64,000 nucleotides of DNA from Dictyobacter formicarum (GCF_016587435.1 NZ_BNJJ01000028.1:1-64000); one strand, 5' to 3'; numbered from the stretch's first letter, positions 1 through 8,897 are shown. Notes: generated by a model not told the origin, from the sequence alone. A program made the numbers and translations.

Positions 1-2
1 TA

Positions 3-977
3 GTCAAACAACTGGAATCCAATGCCCGCGCGGCCCTGGAATGGATCGATATCTATGGAGACCGCAATGGCGATGGCTATGTCGAATACAATCGTCGCAA
101 CAAAGTAACGGGACTAGTGAACCAGTGCTGGAAGGATTCCTGGAACTCCATCCTCTTCGCTGACGGCACCAACTCACGCCTCCCGCGTACGCTCTGCGAG
201 ATCCAGGGCTACGTCTACGATGCCAAGAGACGCTGCGCCCGCCTGGCGCGCGACATCTGGGGTGATCCAACCTTTGGCGCGCAGTTGGAGCGCGAGGCGG
301 CCGAACTGAAGGAGCGCTTCAATCGCGATTTCTGGCTTGCGGACAAGGGCTACTTCGCGCTCGCCATCGATGGCAATGGACGCAAAGTGGATTCCTTGAC
401 CTCAAACATTGGCCACCTGCTCTGGAGCGGCATCGTGGACGACGACAAAATCGAATCCTGTGTCCGGCACTTGATGGGTAAGCGCCTCTTCTCAGGCTGG
501 GGCGTGCGCACCATGGCCGAAGGCGAAGGCGGCTACAACCCCATCGGCTACCATAATGGCACCATCTGGCCCCATGATAACTCTATCATTGCCTATGGAC
601 TGGCGCGCAATGGCTATTGGCAAGAGGCCAGCCAGATTGCCATGGGTATTTTAGAGGCGGCCATCTACTTCAATTACCGGCTGCCCGAAGCCTTTGCCGG
701 CTACGAGCGGTCCATCACCGACTATCCAGTTGAATATCCAACGGCGTGTAGTCCACAGGCCTGGGCCACGGGGGCGCCATTACTGCTACTGCGCGCCATC
801 CTCGGACTTGAGCCAATCGGCGACCATCTGATCGTCAATCCGCACCTCCCCGAGGAATTGCAGGAATTGATGATCTTCAACATTCCAGGTCGTTGGGGAA
901 GGGTTGATGCCTTTGGTCGCAGCAAAGGTAACGATCTACACATAAAGCGGGGCTTACACTCCTTGCGGCATACGTAA
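3..977 (+). CDS. Glycogen debranching-type glycosidase (amylo-alpha-1,6-glucosidase family), 5' end cut by window
   Basis: The reading frame is open from the first bases of the window, so the start lies outside; 324 C-terminal residues are visible. The visible part is the (alpha/alpha)6-barrel catalytic region typical of bacterial amylo-alpha-1,6-glucosidase/debranching proteins of roughly 700 residues: YGDRNGDGYVEY followed by NQCWKDSW, LCEIQGYVYDAK, an NGTIWPHDN segment and the C-terminal PTACSPQAWATGAPLLLL helix. Family members release glucose at alpha-1,6 branch points or act on related glucosides in the cytoplasm; the exact substrate cannot be read here. A REP-like repeat begins 35 bases after the stop codon. 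Nothing in the visible part looks broken. An alternative GTG within the frame at 117 lies inside the conserved domain and is not a plausible start. Confidence 0.8.
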   Translation, partial: VKQLESNARAALEWIDIYGDRNGDGYVEYNRRNKVTGLVNQCWKDSWNSILFADGTNSRLPRTLCEIQGYVYDAKRRCARLARDIWGDPTFGAQLEREAAELKERFNRDFWLADKGYFALAIDGNGRKVDSLTSNIGHLLWSGIVDDDKIESCVRHLMGKRLFSGWGVRTMAEGEGGYNPIGYHNGTIWPHDNSIIAYGLARNGYWQEASQIAMGILEAAIYFNYRLPEAFAGYERSITDYPVEYPTACSPQAWATGAPLLLLRAILGLEPIGDHLIVNPHLPEELQELMIFNIPGRWGRVDAFGRSKGNDLHIKRGLHSLRHT

Positions 978-1011
978 ACCCGTGGAGTCCGCTCAACCGA
1001 AACCAGAACTT

Positions 1012-1163
1012 GTAGGTGCGCCCCTTGCGGGCGCTTAACTACTTCACGCTCAAAAAACCGCTCCTAAAATGCGATTGCGAGCGGTTCGAATCGATATATA
1101 ATGTTATCATTGTTTGTTTTTCAAGCGCGAAGGGTAAAAAGCGCCCGCAAGGGGCGCACCTAC
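1012..1163. repeat. Inverted pair of REP-like repeats (GCGCCC stem type)
   Basis: A plus-oriented copy at 1012-1036 (GTAGGT, stem GCGCCC, loop CTTGC, stem GGGCGC, TT) faces a minus-oriented copy at 1139-1163 with the same stem, about 100 bases apart. The sequence beyond the right copy (GGGTTTC...TTTCTTGTT) recurs next to other copies of this family in the window. The pair fills the gap between the glycosidase and the next gene; no coding sequence is evident between the arms. Confidence 0.8.
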
Positions 1164-1276
1164 GGGTTTCATCTTTCTTGTTACTTTATCTTATCATCTT
1201 CGCCTAAATCTCATCGCACAGAACTTCTGCTATGATATACTCATTTCATTACACATCTTTTACAGGAGCTTATTTT

Positions 1277-2455
1277 ATGTCAACTGACCAGGGAAGGTCG
1301 CTTTCAATTATCAAAATGCGGGTTGAAGAACTACTGACGGAGGTCTGGGGTAACGAGGTGCAACTTGCTCCGAATGCCGCTGATCTTAAGGCCAGTGGTC
1401 GCACCCAGGTTTATCGCTTCTCGTTCCTTGAAAAGCCGGTTGATGCCCCGCAGCACGTTATTGTCAAAGCCATGCCTATGATGGAAGGCATATCCGAAGC
1501 CTCCAACACAGCTCCAGAAAATTCTTTTCAGCTCTTCTTCAATGATTGGGCTGGATTACAGTTTTTAAGTGAGATCACACCTCATACAGCTCTGGCGCCG
1601 CGCTTCTATGCTGGAAACAAAGCGCATGGACTGATCGTCATGGAGGATCTGGGAACAGGAAACGGGCTGCACCAGCTGCTGCTCGCGGATAACCCTGAGG
1701 CGGCAGAAGAGGCAGCCGTACAGTATACAGCTACCGTGGGTAAGATGCATGCCGTCACGATTGGTAAGCAAGAGGCTTTCTACCACATTCGTCAGGAGCT
1801 TGGGCCAGTAGATATCCCCGACTATGCCTGGATTTCGTCAGCATTGTGGGAGACCATTCATACACTGAATGTCGTACCAGCTGCTGGCATCAAGGATGAA
1901 TTGAAACAGCTTACTTCCATCATGGAAAATCCAGGGCCATTCTCAGCGTATACGCATGGCGATCCCTGTCCCGATAACATCCTTATTGGCACATCCGGAA
2001 AGTTGTTGGACTTTGAATTCGGAGCGTATCGTCACGCACTCATCGAAGGTGTCTATGCTCGCATGCCATTCCCTACCTGCTGGTGCGTCAGTCGGCTTCC
2101 TGCTCACATCATTCATCGTATGGAGACAAGTTATCGTATGGAACTGGCAAAGGGCTGCCCCGCAGCACATGATGACAGGCTATTTACGCAGGCCGTTGCT
2201 GCTGCCTGCGCCTACTGGACAATCGATGATTGTCGCTTTCTGCATCGTCATCTGGAGCAAGATTGGCAGTGGTCGCCAGGCCTTGCAACAGCTCGGCAGC
2301 GTTTCCTGCTGCGCTTCAATGTGGCAAGAGAAGCCATTGAAGCCAGCGAGTACTTGCAAGCTATTGGTGAGACATTTGAGCGGATTGCGAGCAGATTGCG
2401 TCAGCTCTTGCCTCTCGAAGCAGATCAGATGCCTTATTATCCAGCATTCCGCTAG
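1277..2455 (+). CDS. APH/choline-kinase-type phosphotransferase
   Basis: A 392-residue protein of the aminoglycoside phosphotransferase (APH/choline kinase) fold. The catalytic loop THGDPCPDNIL lies near residue 225 and the metal-binding LLDFEFGAYRHAL about 20 residues later, so the histidine, catalytic Asp, Asn and second Asp are all kept. An N-terminal lobe with VIVKAMP and VMEDLG (hinge) precedes it. Such proteins transfer the gamma-phosphate of ATP to a small hydroxylated substrate; the substrate is not predictable. The ATG at 1277 is preferred over an in-frame upstream ATG at 1232 because AGGAG at 1264-1268 sits 8 bases before it. Monocistronic; the neighbours do not suggest a pathway. 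Two other APH-type genes occur in the window (18858 and 37138). Confidence 0.8.
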   Translation: MSTDQGRSLSIIKMRVEELLTEVWGNEVQLAPNAADLKASGRTQVYRFSFLEKPVDAPQHVIVKAMPMMEGISEASNTAPENSFQLFFNDWAGLQFLSEITPHTALAPRFYAGNKAHGLIVMEDLGTGNGLHQLLLADNPEAAEEAAVQYTATVGKMHAVTIGKQEAFYHIRQELGPVDIPDYAWISSALWETIHTLNVVPAAGIKDELKQLTSIMENPGPFSAYTHGDPCPDNILIGTSGKLLDFEFGAYRHALIEGVYARMPFPTCWCVSRLPAHIIHRMETSYRMELAKGCPAAHDDRLFTQAVAAACAYWTIDDCRFLHRHLEQDWQWSPGLATARQRFLLRFNVAREAIEASEYLQAIGETFERIASRLRQLLPLEADQMPYYPAFR

Positions 2456-2666
2456 CAATGATCATTGACAGACAAGTAGGCTTTTGGGGGTGTGGCCTAC
2501 CTCAATCATCTTCGACCAGGTTAAAAGCATTGGGCACATTACCCGACGCAATCGGGCCCAGAGCAACGTTGACGGCAGGCTGCCATCCTGGAAAAAGCTC
2601 AGAAAACCGCTGTAGTTAGTGCTAACGCGACGTAGCTCAACAGATCACAAATTTTCTCGCATAAAA

Positions 2667-3491
2667 TCAAGCAATAATGGAGACGGCGCTGAAGAAAGGC
2701 AGCGCAAGGGCTGTGTTGCCCTGGGTGCTGGCCCGGGCAAGGGCCTGTTCTCTGGTGAGTCCTTTGGTGAGCAGGCACCAGGTCGTTTGTTGATCAATAG
2801 TGATGATGGCGGCAGGCTCAAAGGCTGTGTCCGTGAAAAGGGACCAGGCGGAATGATTGCGCATCAGGAACCAACTGCGTCCAGCCTCGCCGGTTATGCT
2901 TAGCTGGATGACCGTGTGCTCAGGCGCTTCGATGGCGCGAAACGTGTAGGGCAACGCCCGCATAAAAGTGTCCAGGACCGGCGTGAGAAAGGCTGCTTCG
3001 GTCAGCCCTGGTTGCTGAAGTGCTTCCCGAATGTGCTGCTGATGGTGCCAGCGCTCAGTGTACTCGCGGGCCACATCGAGCCAGATAGGAGCTGGTTCAG
3101 GACCCGCCCAGCTAACCGGACCTCCCATTTCCATCAGCGGACGGCTTTTGAAGTACTTCACAACCTCGTGTCCGGTACTATCCAATAACTCGCAGAGCAA
3201 CGGAGTACTAATGCGGCGCGTAGCTTCCACCCAGAGGGCATTATGTTCGTTAATGCGGCTAACAAGGTCAGGGCCAGGCTTCAGGCTATATGAAGTATCT
3301 TTATCGCGACCTCTGGAGAGCTGGCCCATCTCATCACCCAACAAGTGCAGAGCAATATCCTTGACGCTCCAGCCCTCACAAGGCGTAGGGCGTTGCCACT
3401 CAACTGCCGAGAGCTGGCGCAGCAACAACAAAAGGCGATCAAGCAATGGCTCAAACAGGTCCACCACAATAATTGGTTCAACTGGCTGCAT
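2667..3491 (-). CDS. DinB/maleylpyruvate isomerase N-terminal (MDMPI_N)-type protein
   Basis: A 274-residue soluble protein. The N-terminus WQRPTPCEGWSVKDIALHLLGDE matches the start of the mycothiol-dependent maleylpyruvate isomerase N-terminal/TIGR03083 group (four-helix DinB-like metal-binding bundle), where the pattern P-x-W-s-v-k-D-h-x-H-L carries the first metal-binding His. A second His-rich helix, YTERWHHQQHIREAL, follows near residue 145, as expected for the DinB triad. Family members bind a divalent metal and often use mycothiol, bacillithiol or similar thiols, but most are uncharacterised. AAGGA lies upstream of the ATG. It stands alone, convergent with the kinase gene at 1277. Confidence 0.75.
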   Translation of the reverse strand: MQPVEPIIVVDLFEPLLDRLLLLLRQLSAVEWQRPTPCEGWSVKDIALHLLGDEMGQLSRGRDKDTSYSLKPGPDLVSRINEHNALWVEATRRISTPLLCELLDSTGHEVVKYFKSRPLMEMGGPVSWAGPEPAPIWLDVAREYTERWHHQQHIREALQQPGLTEAAFLTPVLDTFMRALPYTFRAIEAPEHTVIQLSITGEAGRSWFLMRNHSAWSLFTDTAFEPAAIITIDQQTTWCLLTKGLTREQALARASTQGNTALALPFFSAVSIIA

Positions 3492-3653
3492 AACACTTTC
3501 CTTCCCGGATACACAAAAAATAATTGATACAGATCACGCTCAATCACATTATGCATAGAAAGGCAGATACAAATCAAATACATATTTAAGCCGCGTTGAT
3601 GTTTTACGCCAACACGCCCTTGAATCGCCCCCGTTTTTATGTGTCGGTGGGAA

Positions 3654-3988
3654 AATCGGACGCAAGGTTCGGACCTTGGCATGTGTGCGTTGGTGGTTTT
3701 ACGGTTCCATCATCACATGGCGCCGAACGAAACATCGGCCATCGAAACGCATCAAGAAAAGGGATATCCATAGGTTCGGCCCTTGCGTCCGATTTCATCA
3801 TCCACGCACGTAACGTCACCTATCGAATGTTTCGAGACGAAAAGCCAGGGCCGAACCTATGGATCGCTTTTATTGTTGCTTTTACGTATTGAAACAGAAA
3901 ATCGGACGCAAGGTCCGAACCTATGATTCACCTTTATTGTTGCTTTTGCGTGTTGGAACGGAAAATCGGGGGCGAGCCCCGAACCTAT
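3654..3988. repeat. Cluster of five REP-like repeats
   Basis: Copies: 3654-3677 (minus, mutated), 3770-3794 (plus, stem TCGGCC against GTCCGA, one mismatch), about 3847-3860 (minus, only the right half), 3900-3924 (minus, stem TCGGAC/GTCCGA) and 3964-3988 (minus, stem TCGGGG with loop CTCGC). Between them recurs TTTATTGTTGCTTTT, the outer arm seen beside other copies. The 3492-3993 interval between two minus-strand genes holds no supportable coding sequence; open frames here run through the repeats. Confidence 0.75.
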
Positions 3989-3993
3989 TTTTG

Positions 3994-4629
3994 TTAATTG
4001 TTTTGCATGGTGAAGGTGCCCTTTTCGTTGTGGAAGAGGACGTGTGTGCTATGGAATGAGATTTCCATGTCCTTCTGTTTGCTGTTGGTGGCTGATGGTA
4101 CGAAGCTGATGTTGATCGGGACCAGGTCGGCGTTATCGCCCCAGATTTGCGGGCCCATGAAGATGCGTGAATGGGCGGGATCGCCTCCGAGGAACTCGAT
4201 GATTTCAATGCGGCCATGGTCGTTAAGGGCGATAAAATGGCTAGGCGTCTGGCCGCTCTCATGTCCCACAAAGGCATCTGCTTGTACGGTGCGCGGACGT
4301 CCATAGAGCATGTCATCATATGCTGTCGTACACCAGTTGATTGCCATTTGTCCCAACCAGAATACGACGAGCATCCCGAGCATCGCTAAACCTGCTGGAA
4401 GGGACCAATGCATAGCGCTCAGGGGCCGCGCCGGCGGCTGTTGTAGCTGCCTGGTTTTGGTCAACTTATTGACGGCGGGAGGGCCGCCTGTCGTATGCGG
4501 CTCATGCTTGGTGCGCGTCAGCGACGCCCGTGGCTGCACGAAGCGCACCTCTTCAGTCGCAGGCGCGATCGGTCGATGGCGTAACGCGCTTTGCGGCGTA
4601 ATCTCCGATGTCTTCATGGTTGTTTGCAT
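3994..4629 (-). CDS. Uncharacterised single-pass membrane protein
   Basis: A 211-residue protein that I do not recognise. About 70 N-terminal residues are basic and Pro/Gln/Arg-rich (cytoplasmic or disordered), followed by one membrane helix (AGLAMLGMLVVFWLGQMAI) and an extracytoplasmic domain of about 110 residues containing DDMLYGRPRT, HFIALNDHGRIEIIEFLGG and DISFHSTHVLFHNEKGTF, which reads like an all-beta domain. Only one helix and no cleavage motif are visible, so an anchored protein with the C-terminus outside is the simplest reading. The start at 4629 is chosen because AAGGAG lies about 6 bases upstream; the frame stays open to 4767 but that stretch covers a DnaA box and has no ribosome-binding site. 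Confidence 0.6.
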   Translation of the reverse strand: MQTTMKTSEITPQSALRHRPIAPATEEVRFVQPRASLTRTKHEPHTTGGPPAVNKLTKTRQLQQPPARPLSAMHWSLPAGLAMLGMLVVFWLGQMAINWCTTAYDDMLYGRPRTVQADAFVGHESGQTPSHFIALNDHGRIEIIEFLGGDPAHSRIFMGPQIWGDNADLVPINISFVPSATNSKQKDMEISFHSTHVLFHNEKGTFTMQNN

Positions 4630-4759
4630 AGCAATTCTCCTTCTTGATACACATAAACATAGATGTGCGCGCTGAAATAAAGTAGAAAACTCGGAGATGT
4701 CCGCATGAACAATTTCTATAGAGGAGTATAGCGGATCAGCCTGCACGGTCACTAGAGGC

Positions 4760-4846
4760 TTATCCACAACTTTTACAGCAATTGTGTGGAAGCTTTGTGT
4801 ATAAGTGGCTGGCAGGTGTGTATAAACACCGCAACGCTGTGGATAA
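4760..4846. promoter_or_regulatory. Cluster of four DnaA-box-like 9-mers, three in exact 21-bp phase
   Basis: TTATCCACA occurs at 4760-4768 (plus strand). Its reverse-complement type occurs at 4796-4804 (TGTGTATAA), 4817-4825 (TGTGTATAA) and 4838-4846 (TGTGGATAA). The three minus-oriented boxes start exactly 21 bases apart, two helical turns. TTATCCACA is the consensus DnaA box; TTATACACA is a known weaker variant. The cluster lies upstream of the membrane-protein gene and downstream of the MFS gene. It could be a DnaA titration/regulatory site, a plasmid-type or minor origin, or operator copies for another regulator. No dnaA or dnaN is nearby. Confidence 0.55.
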
Positions 4847-4923
4847 CCTTATCATATGAGGAGAAAACAAACGATTATAACTGCGGCGGTAGCATAGTGT
4901 TCAAACAGTCCCATTGAAGGGAT

Positions 4924-4951
4924 GAGCGATGGATCAATTGATCCATCGCTC
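4924..4951 (-). terminator. Perfect palindrome after the MFS gene
   Basis: GAGCGATGGATCAA at 4924-4937 is followed directly by its perfect reverse complement at 4938-4951. It lies 10 bases beyond the stop of the minus-strand MFS gene, the place expected of a transcription terminator hairpin. There is no long U tract on that strand, so the termination role is inferred from location. Confidence 0.6.
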
Positions 4952-4960
4952 AAACGCTTT

Positions 4961-6214
4961 TTAGCCATCCGCTCGACGTATGTGCAGATTCAGAGTGGCT
5001 GAGAGGGCAATCAGCATCAGGCCGCCCGTAATGAGGAGGATGGTGAGCGTCGTACCAGCATTCTGGAGCAGAAACCCGGTTAGGGCCAGACTCACGGGGT
5101 TAGCACTAAAGACAATCAACCGGTATACACTATTGATGCGACCCTGCAAGGCATCAGGGATCAGCTCCATACGCCGGCTGCGCTGCACGACATCAAAGAT
5201 GGGGAAAAGAAAAAAGATAAGGACGAGAATGGTTCCAAGCCAGAACAGGTTGGGAGCCAGGATCAGCAAAGGCGAGAGAATAGCCTGTGCCCAGAGGGTG
5301 ACGATGGTGATCACAAAGAAGCTCAGATGGTGCTTGAGCCGCGGTGCTATCAGCGATCCTAGCACACCAGCAACGCCTGCGACGGCAAACAGGACACCAA
5401 GATCTACCGTCGAGGCATGCACGTGCTGGGACAGCACGATGCAAATCAACGTCATTCCCCCGTTCATCAGATTGAGGCCGCAAAGGATCAGTGCCAGCGA
5501 GCGAATAAGCCGCTGCTCCCATAGCCACTTCAGGCCCTCTTTGACCTCTATCCCCAAAGCGCGCGTGGTTCCTGTACGCTCCTGTTGAAACGGGGTCCGA
5601 ATGAAGAGGAGCGTGAAGACAGAGCAGAGATACGAGACGGTATCGGCGAGAAAAGGAAAGAGCCGACCAGCACTATAGAGGAGGCCACCTAGCGGTGAGC
5701 CAAGCAGCATCGCAATATTATAGGTCGCGATATTCTGTGCGCTGGCGGCAGGTAACTGCTCCTTCGAGACGACCTGGGGCAGGCTGGAGACCTCAGCAAG
5801 ATCGAAGAAGACAAAGAGGATCCCTTCAAGCAGGGAGACCAGATACAGTTGGACAATGGTCAGATGGCCAAGAAGCAGAGCCAATGGGATGCTTGCCATA
5901 CACAGGAAACGCCCAAGGTCGCAGAAGATCATCACCTGCTTACGATTCCATCGATCCAGCAGGGCGCCTGCGGGCAAACTAAGAAGCAGATAAGGAATGG
6001 TACGCAGCGCTGCAGCGATGCCTGCCTGAGCAGGTGAATGCGTTAGTGCAAGAATCAGTAGAGGAAAGGCCAGTTGCGATACCTGTGAACCAGTCACCGA
6101 GGCTACCTGACCGCCCCAGAGCAGCAAATAGTCCCGGTTACGCCACATAGGCAGAGGCGTGCTGACTGCTGTTATCTCTTCATTGATCTCGATTTGATCT
6201 TGATTACTTATCAC
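4961..6214 (-). CDS. MFS transporter (drug/efflux type)
   Basis: A 417-residue protein with about 12 membrane segments. The N-terminal half carries WRNRDYLLLWGGQVASVTGSQVSQLAFPLL and the cytoplasmic loop-2 motif GALLDRWNRKQVM, the G-x-L-x-D-R-x-x-R/K-K signature of the major facilitator superfamily; the order and length fit MFS exporters of the macrolide-efflux/enterobactin-exporter type. The substrate is unknown. The start is taken as GTG at 6214 because AAGGA lies 9 bases upstream; an upstream in-frame ATG at 6334 would run through a GATA-type simple repeat coding for an unlikely Ile/Tyr-rich leader. Transcribed divergently from the kinase gene at 6717. Confidence 0.8.
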   Translation of the reverse strand: MISNQDQIEINEEITAVSTPLPMWRNRDYLLLWGGQVASVTGSQVSQLAFPLLILALTHSPAQAGIAAALRTIPYLLLSLPAGALLDRWNRKQVMIFCDLGRFLCMASIPLALLLGHLTIVQLYLVSLLEGILFVFFDLAEVSSLPQVVSKEQLPAASAQNIATYNIAMLLGSPLGGLLYSAGRLFPFLADTVSYLCSVFTLLFIRTPFQQERTGTTRALGIEVKEGLKWLWEQRLIRSLALILCGLNLMNGGMTLICIVLSQHVHASTVDLGVLFAVAGVAGVLGSLIAPRLKHHLSFFVITIVTLWAQAILSPLLILAPNLFWLGTILVLIFFLFPIFDVVQRSRRMELIPDALQGRINSVYRLIVFSANPVSLALTGFLLQNAGTTLTILLITGGLMLIALSATLNLHIRRADG

Positions 6215-6231
6215 GAGAACCGTTCCTTTTT

Positions 6232-6262
6232 TATAGATAGATAGATAGATAAATATATAGAT
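6232..6262. repeat. Short ATAG tetranucleotide repeat
   Basis: Six to seven near-perfect ATAG units lie immediately upstream of the MFS ribosome-binding site (18 to 48 bases before its GTG start). Simple tetranucleotide tracts can slip in copy number; here a change would alter the leader but not the reading frame if the GTG start is right. Confidence 0.7.
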
Positions 6263-6637
6263 CGGTAAAATTGTACAGGAATATACCGTACATAGAGTGT
6301 TTGTGGAATGCGAATAATAGCGTGGTTGATGCATCTAAAATCAGGCCGATCTGAGGGCTGATAGGATTCCAGACCGAGGACAGCTCAATGAGGTGAACGT
6401 GCAGGGATGTCTTAGCAAGTTGCTGGCGTGCCCAATCAGGAAAGGATGCACCAACTTTTGATATATGAAAATTGCTGCATAGTAGTGCCCCTTTCTATTG
6501 GATAGATAACGTTTTCATGACGCAGTATAACATATTAGCTCGTCCATTACCAGGGTATAGGAGGGCGTGCCTGGCATTGTGATCCTGGTGTGGATATATG
6601 CAGGGCTTACATTTAGGACATGTGAGGGGTTAAAAGA

Positions 6638-6667
6638 TTGACAACTATTTTTATGGCGTGTTATTGT
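6638..6667 (+). promoter_or_regulatory. Likely sigma70-type promoter of the kinase gene
   Basis: TTGACA at 6638-6643 and TATTGT at 6662-6667 are separated by 18 bases. This would start transcription about 40 bases before the kinase ATG. The remainder of the 500-base divergent gap (6215-6716) shows no further gene. Confidence 0.45.
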
Positions 6668-6716
6668 TAGTGCGCTATTAAAATCATTTATTTCTTTAAA
6701 TGAAACGAATTAATAT

Positions 6717-8876
6717 ATGAATGCTTCTGTACGGTTTTGCGATAATTGCGGGACGACGAATCGGCCCGATGCAAAGTTCTGCTATGCGTGTGGTCAGCCA
6801 CAGATTTCGTATGCGACTACTAATACAGTTACGGGCCTGCTGACTTCTGCTTATGAATTAAAACAGCGCTACCATATTCTACAAAAGCTGGGGCAGGGCG
6901 GATTCGGGGCGATCTATAAAGCGGCTGATCTGCTCTTTAATGATACTCCCCGGGCGGTGAAGGAGATGGGTATGCGGGGTCTGGATGAGCAGGAGACAAA
7001 AGATGCCATCGTGGCTTTTCGCAATGAGGCGACGTTGCTGGCCAATCTCTCTCATCCCAATCTGCCGCGCATCTATGATCATTTTGAAGAGCATGGTCGC
7101 TGGTACCTGGTGATGGATTATATCGAGGGCGAGACGTTGGAGAAGCGGCTGGAGCAAGCTCCGGGCGGCTATCTGCCACTCAAAGAGGTGGTGGAACTGG
7201 GTATACAGCTGTGTACGGTGTTGAGCTATCTGCATAGCCATGAGCCGCCGATCATCTTTCGCGATCTGAAGCCGGATAATGTGATGCTGACGGCGGATGG
7301 GCAGGTCTATTTGATCGATTTCGGTATCGCGCGCTTTTTTAAACCTGGACAGACCAAGGATACGATGAATCTAGGTACGCCGGGCTATGCAGCTCCTGAA
7401 CAATATGGACGTATGCAGACCACGATTCGATCAGATATCTATAGTCTGGGCGCCACACTCTACCAATTGATCTCCGGTATTCATCCAGGTCTGACACCAT
7501 TTCTGCAGCAGCCGCTCGATCTGGATGCGTCGCAGCCTGCCAATGTGGCCCTGGAGAAGTTGGTGATGCAGATGCTGGAGTTGAAAGAGGATCAGCGGCC
7601 CCGCGATGCCCAGGTAGTCAAGCAAGAGCTACAGAACGTGCAGCAGATGTTGCAGAGCGCCAGCGTCAAGCGTATCGTTCAACCCATTGCAACAGCCATC
7701 CCGGCGAGCACGACGACCGCGCTCAGCCAGGCTACCAGGCTGCTAGCAACGCAAGAACCTCGGCCGAGTATTGTGGTAGCTCAACAGGGCGGCGACTATA
7801 CCTCGCTGAGTGAAGCAATACAGCAAGCCGAGCCGGGCAGCTTTATCTTTGTACGCGAAGGGCTCTATAAAGAAAATATCATCCTCGATAAGCCGGTCGA
7901 GATTATTGGCAATGGACCACGCGCTCAAATTATACTTGAAAGCAGCAACACCGACTGTATCGTTATGCAAACTGCAGCCGCTACCCTGCGCGGCCTGACT
8001 ATCCGCTGTCTAGCCGGCTCAATGGGCAAAGCAGCCTATGCGCTGCATATTAGTCAGGGCGAGCTCTTCATCGAAGATTGCGACATCACATCCTCCTCAT
8101 CTGCCTGCATCTCCATCACCAGCGTCAACGCCAATCCCACTATTCGCTACTGCACTATCCATGATGGAGCGGGATATGGCATCACCATCTCGCAAAATGC
8201 GCGGGCCACCATCGAATACTGTGAGATCTTCAATCATCCCCGCGCCGGGATACATATCACGACCGGGGCCGATCCAATCCTGCGCCACTGCAATATCTCT
8301 AACAGCGAGCGCTACGGCCTGTTTATCATTGAGCAGGGGCGCGGCACCTTTGAGGACTGTGATATTCATCATCATGGCTATGCGGGCGCCACGGTCAGTA
8401 CGCTGAGCAATCCACTGTTGCTGCGCTGTCAGCTACACGACAACTTGAAATACGGCGTCGAGGTCCTGCAAGAGGGGCAGGGCTCCTACCAGGACTGCGA
8501 GATCGCGGGCAGTGGCGTCGATAATGTGTCGATCACAACTGGCAGCACGCCCTACTTCTACCTCTGCCGCATCCACGAGGCGCAACAGCACGGCGTCAAG
8601 GTCAGTGACAATGGTCGCGGCATCCTGGAATACTGTAATATCTCTGCCTGCCAGCAAGCAAACGTCGCTATCAGCAGCGGAGGCGACCCACAGCTCCAGC
8701 GCGACACGATCAGCCACAGTCAGCAGTATGGCGTCGCTGTCTTCGACGGTGGGCACGGCACGATCGAGCACTGTATCTTGACCGATAACGCCCGGGGCGC
8801 GCTCTCCATTGAGCGGGGCTGCGAGGTCGTCAACAAACAAAATACCCTGCACTCAATGGCAAACAGGCATCCGTAG
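6717..8876 (+). CDS. Zinc-ribbon Ser/Thr protein kinase fused to a right-handed beta-helix
   Basis: A 719-residue soluble protein with three parts. Residues 8-25 form a zinc ribbon (CDNC and CYAC). Residues about 50-310 are a Hanks-type kinase: glycine loop GQGGFGAIYKA, VKEM lysine near 81, catalytic RDLKPDNVML near 182, DFGIARFF at about 201, and GYAAPEQYG in the activation segment; all catalytic residues are present. From about 350 to the end lie repeats of about 22 residues such as PTIRYCTIHDGAGYGITI and PILRHCNISNSERYGLFI, the pattern of pectate-lyase/NosD-like parallel beta-helices. No membrane segment links them, so the helix is probably cytoplasmic and may be a scaffold or binding surface. 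Bacterial kinases usually carry PASTA, WD40 or TPR sensors instead. No ribosome-binding site is visible before the ATG. The TAG stop is part of a REP repeat. Confidence 0.85.
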   Translation: MNASVRFCDNCGTTNRPDAKFCYACGQPQISYATTNTVTGLLTSAYELKQRYHILQKLGQGGFGAIYKAADLLFNDTPRAVKEMGMRGLDEQETKDAIVAFRNEATLLANLSHPNLPRIYDHFEEHGRWYLVMDYIEGETLEKRLEQAPGGYLPLKEVVELGIQLCTVLSYLHSHEPPIIFRDLKPDNVMLTADGQVYLIDFGIARFFKPGQTKDTMNLGTPGYAAPEQYGRMQTTIRSDIYSLGATLYQLISGIHPGLTPFLQQPLDLDASQPANVALEKLVMQMLELKEDQRPRDAQVVKQELQNVQQMLQSASVKRIVQPIATAIPASTTTALSQATRLLATQEPRPSIVVAQQGGDYTSLSEAIQQAEPGSFIFVREGLYKENIILDKPVEIIGNGPRAQIILESSNTDCIVMQTAAATLRGLTIRCLAGSMGKAAYALHISQGELFIEDCDITSSSSACISITSVNANPTIRYCTIHDGAGYGITISQNARATIEYCEIFNHPRAGIHITTGADPILRHCNISNSERYGLFIIEQGRGTFEDCDIHHHGYAGATVSTLSNPLLLRCQLHDNLKYGVEVLQEGQGSYQDCEIAGSGVDNVSITTGSTPYFYLCRIHEAQQHGVKVSDNGRGILEYCNISACQQANVAISSGGDPQLQRDTISHSQQYGVAVFDGGHGTIEHCILTDNARGALSIERGCEVVNKQNTLHSMANRHP

Positions 8877-8897
8877 GTTCGAGGCTTGCCCTCAATT
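8873..8897 (+). repeat. REP-like repeat overlapping the kinase stop codon
   Basis: GTAGGT, stem TCGAGG, loop CTTGC, stem CCTCAA (one mismatch at the base), TT. The TAG of the conserved TAGGT is the stop codon of the kinase gene. Confidence 0.75.

Noticed and set aside
1080..1100. GGTTCGAATC resembling a tRNA T-loop
   Set aside because: The flanking bases do not form the 5-bp T stem and no acceptor or anticodon arms can be placed; it lies inside a REP pair.
2510..2652. Minus-strand frame without stops reading ...SGFSELFPGWQPAVNVALG..., possible gene tail
   Set aside because: It has no start, no recognisable family and begins right after a TGA; it could be a relic but I cannot support it.
3596..3892. 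Open frames across the REP cluster
   Set aside because: They are made of repeat sequence, without ribosome sites or family features.
8038..8852. Long antisense and out-of-frame open frames in the beta-helix part of the kinase gene
   Set aside because: They arise from the repetitive codon pattern of the beta-helix coding sequence; no independent start signals.
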